Origin: Cladorhizidae sp. MBARI D1340-BT2
Taxonomy: Eukaryota; Porifera; Demospongiae; Poecilosclerida; Cladorhizidae
Direction: 5' to 3'
Length of the DNA stretch: 64,000 bases
Assembly (NCBI GenBank): GCA_028752905.1
Contig: JAQNBH010000063.1
Coordinates: forward strand, 105,968-169,967
Within the stretch, counting starts at the first letter, position 1. Every line of letters begins with the position of its first letter. The notes beneath the pieces are model-generated. The model was given only the letters and a program-made list of their open reading frames with translations, made no database searches and was not told the DNA's origin. This document shows positions 63,607 to 64,000 of this stretch, in pieces. The position numbers were made by a program, and so were the translations under genes.

Positions 63607-64000
63607 ATCAAGTAAGAGTACAATTCATAACTGCCCTAATTAACAAGACCAAAGTCCAAGATTTTGTCAACTGATAGAGAAGGCCCTTATCTGCAACATG
63701 TCAACAGATTATCAATAAATGTAGTGGTTTTTCACTGGCAGGCCACCGCTTTGGCAACTGGAAAACGCCAGGAAAGATAGCAAACCTTACCACTTCAAAT
63801 CACCATAACTTGCTAATACTTAGAGTAATCAAAATTATGGCACGTACAAAAGACAGATAATTAGAAGGGCTATCCGGTGATATAAAAAATTTCTTTTTTG
63901 GGTAAAGTATAGAAAAGTTATGAGCTTTACGGCAAAAAAGCAAGATTTTTGGGGGGAAAATGAGAAACATATAGACCAAATTAGGGCAAATATCAAGATA
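63607..64000 (+). repeat. Monomer 71, partial at the window edge
   Basis: The first 394 bases only, ending in the start of alpha1. A52 (63658), A173, C235, A303 (63909), tract 2 T5G6A4. A52 links it to monomer 63. Confidence 0.95.

Larger units (their letters stand above)
1..64000 (+). repeat. 909-bp satellite DNA array, 70 complete monomers plus a partial one
   Basis: The sequence repeats every 905-911 bases from edge to edge, always in the same orientation. I fixed unit boundaries at ATCAAGTAAGAG, which follows the palindrome GCTAAACATGTTTAGC. Unit lengths read off the sequence are mostly 909; 908 reflects one lost T, 905 a lost 4-base stretch, and 911 a 2-base gain. Copies differ at only a handful of positions. 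In the unit entries, tract 1 is the A/T run at reference 278-293 (reference form A6T3CT6, variants A6T2 and A7T2), and tract 2 is the T/G/A run at 340-354 (reference T5G7A3, variants T5G4A6, T5G6A4, T6G5A4). No gene or transposon interrupts the array. The family is not one I recognise; a eukaryotic heterochromatic satellite is the inference. Orientation is arbitrary. Confidence 0.98.
60878..64000 (+). repeat. 8-unit higher-order repeat, second copy (truncated by the window)
   Basis: The first three units and the 394-base partial unit correspond to those at 53605, 54516, 55425 and 56334. They share the 911-base unit, the T6 run, and A52 with A173. Differences are tract 2 in the third unit (G5A4 against G6A3) and, in the fourth, A303 and tract 2 T5G6A4. 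Confidence 0.7.

Noticed and set aside
1..64000. CRISPR array, because of regularly repeated sequence.
   Set aside because: Repeats are about 909 bases and contiguous, with no short repeat and unique spacer pattern and no cas genes.

Overview
The whole 64,000-base window is one uninterrupted head-to-tail satellite DNA array. I count 70 complete monomers and a 394-base partial one at the right edge. Monomers are 905 to 911 bases long, most exactly 909. No unique DNA, protein gene, RNA gene, transposon insertion or inversion is visible, and neither edge of the array is inside the window. Long tandem non-coding DNA with so few differences between copies points to heterochromatin of a eukaryote (centromeric, pericentromeric, subtelomeric or B-chromosome type). 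I do not recognise the satellite family or the species. Short AT-rich motifs such as CATAACTT recall some plant satellites, but that is a weak hint.

Each monomer is composite. Using the first unit as the reference, positions 1-385 are a largely unique part (region A) with a GC-richer core, two homopolymer tracts, an AATAAA and a TATAAAAAA. Positions 386-909 hold six related modules in alternating order alpha1-beta1-alpha2-beta2-alpha3-beta3 (90, 95, 70, 95, 78 and 96 bases), so three alpha-beta pairs of 185, 165 and 174 bases. Most modules begin with ATCAAG. Five of the six carry CAGTGAAGTGTG. Beta3 ends in the perfect 16-base palindrome GCTAAACATGTTTAGC, which is unchanged at all 70 unit junctions.

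The monomers fall into recognisable sequence types, named here by reference positions. Type A is the background (C96, C173, T5G7A3 tract, A415). Type B has the T5G4A6 tract, and in its full form also a one-base loss in the A/T tract, G415 and often G96. Type C has A173, in some units with a 4-base loss near 217-222. Type D has six linked substitutions (T231, A258, A271, A303, G456, G524). Type E has a T6 run at 340.

Layout: 1 to about 14.5 kb is type A mixed with T5G4A6 units, with a partial 5-unit periodicity. From 14,544 to about 22 kb there is a 3-unit (2,727-base) higher-order repeat. From 22 to 32 kb the units are mostly type A. From about 31.8 kb types B, C and D appear in ordered blocks: a duplicated 2-unit block (2 x 1,813 bases, 35,449-39,074), a duplicated 7-unit block (2 x 6,356 bases, 40,893-53,604), and an 8-unit block (7,273 bases from 53,605) that starts again at 60,878. 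This is the pattern expected from repeated unequal exchange of multi-monomer segments.

The only open frames of note are eleven copies of a 61-codon minus-strand frame in region A. They exist only where C96 has become G, begin with GTG, and have no ATG until codon 56, so I treat them as chance.
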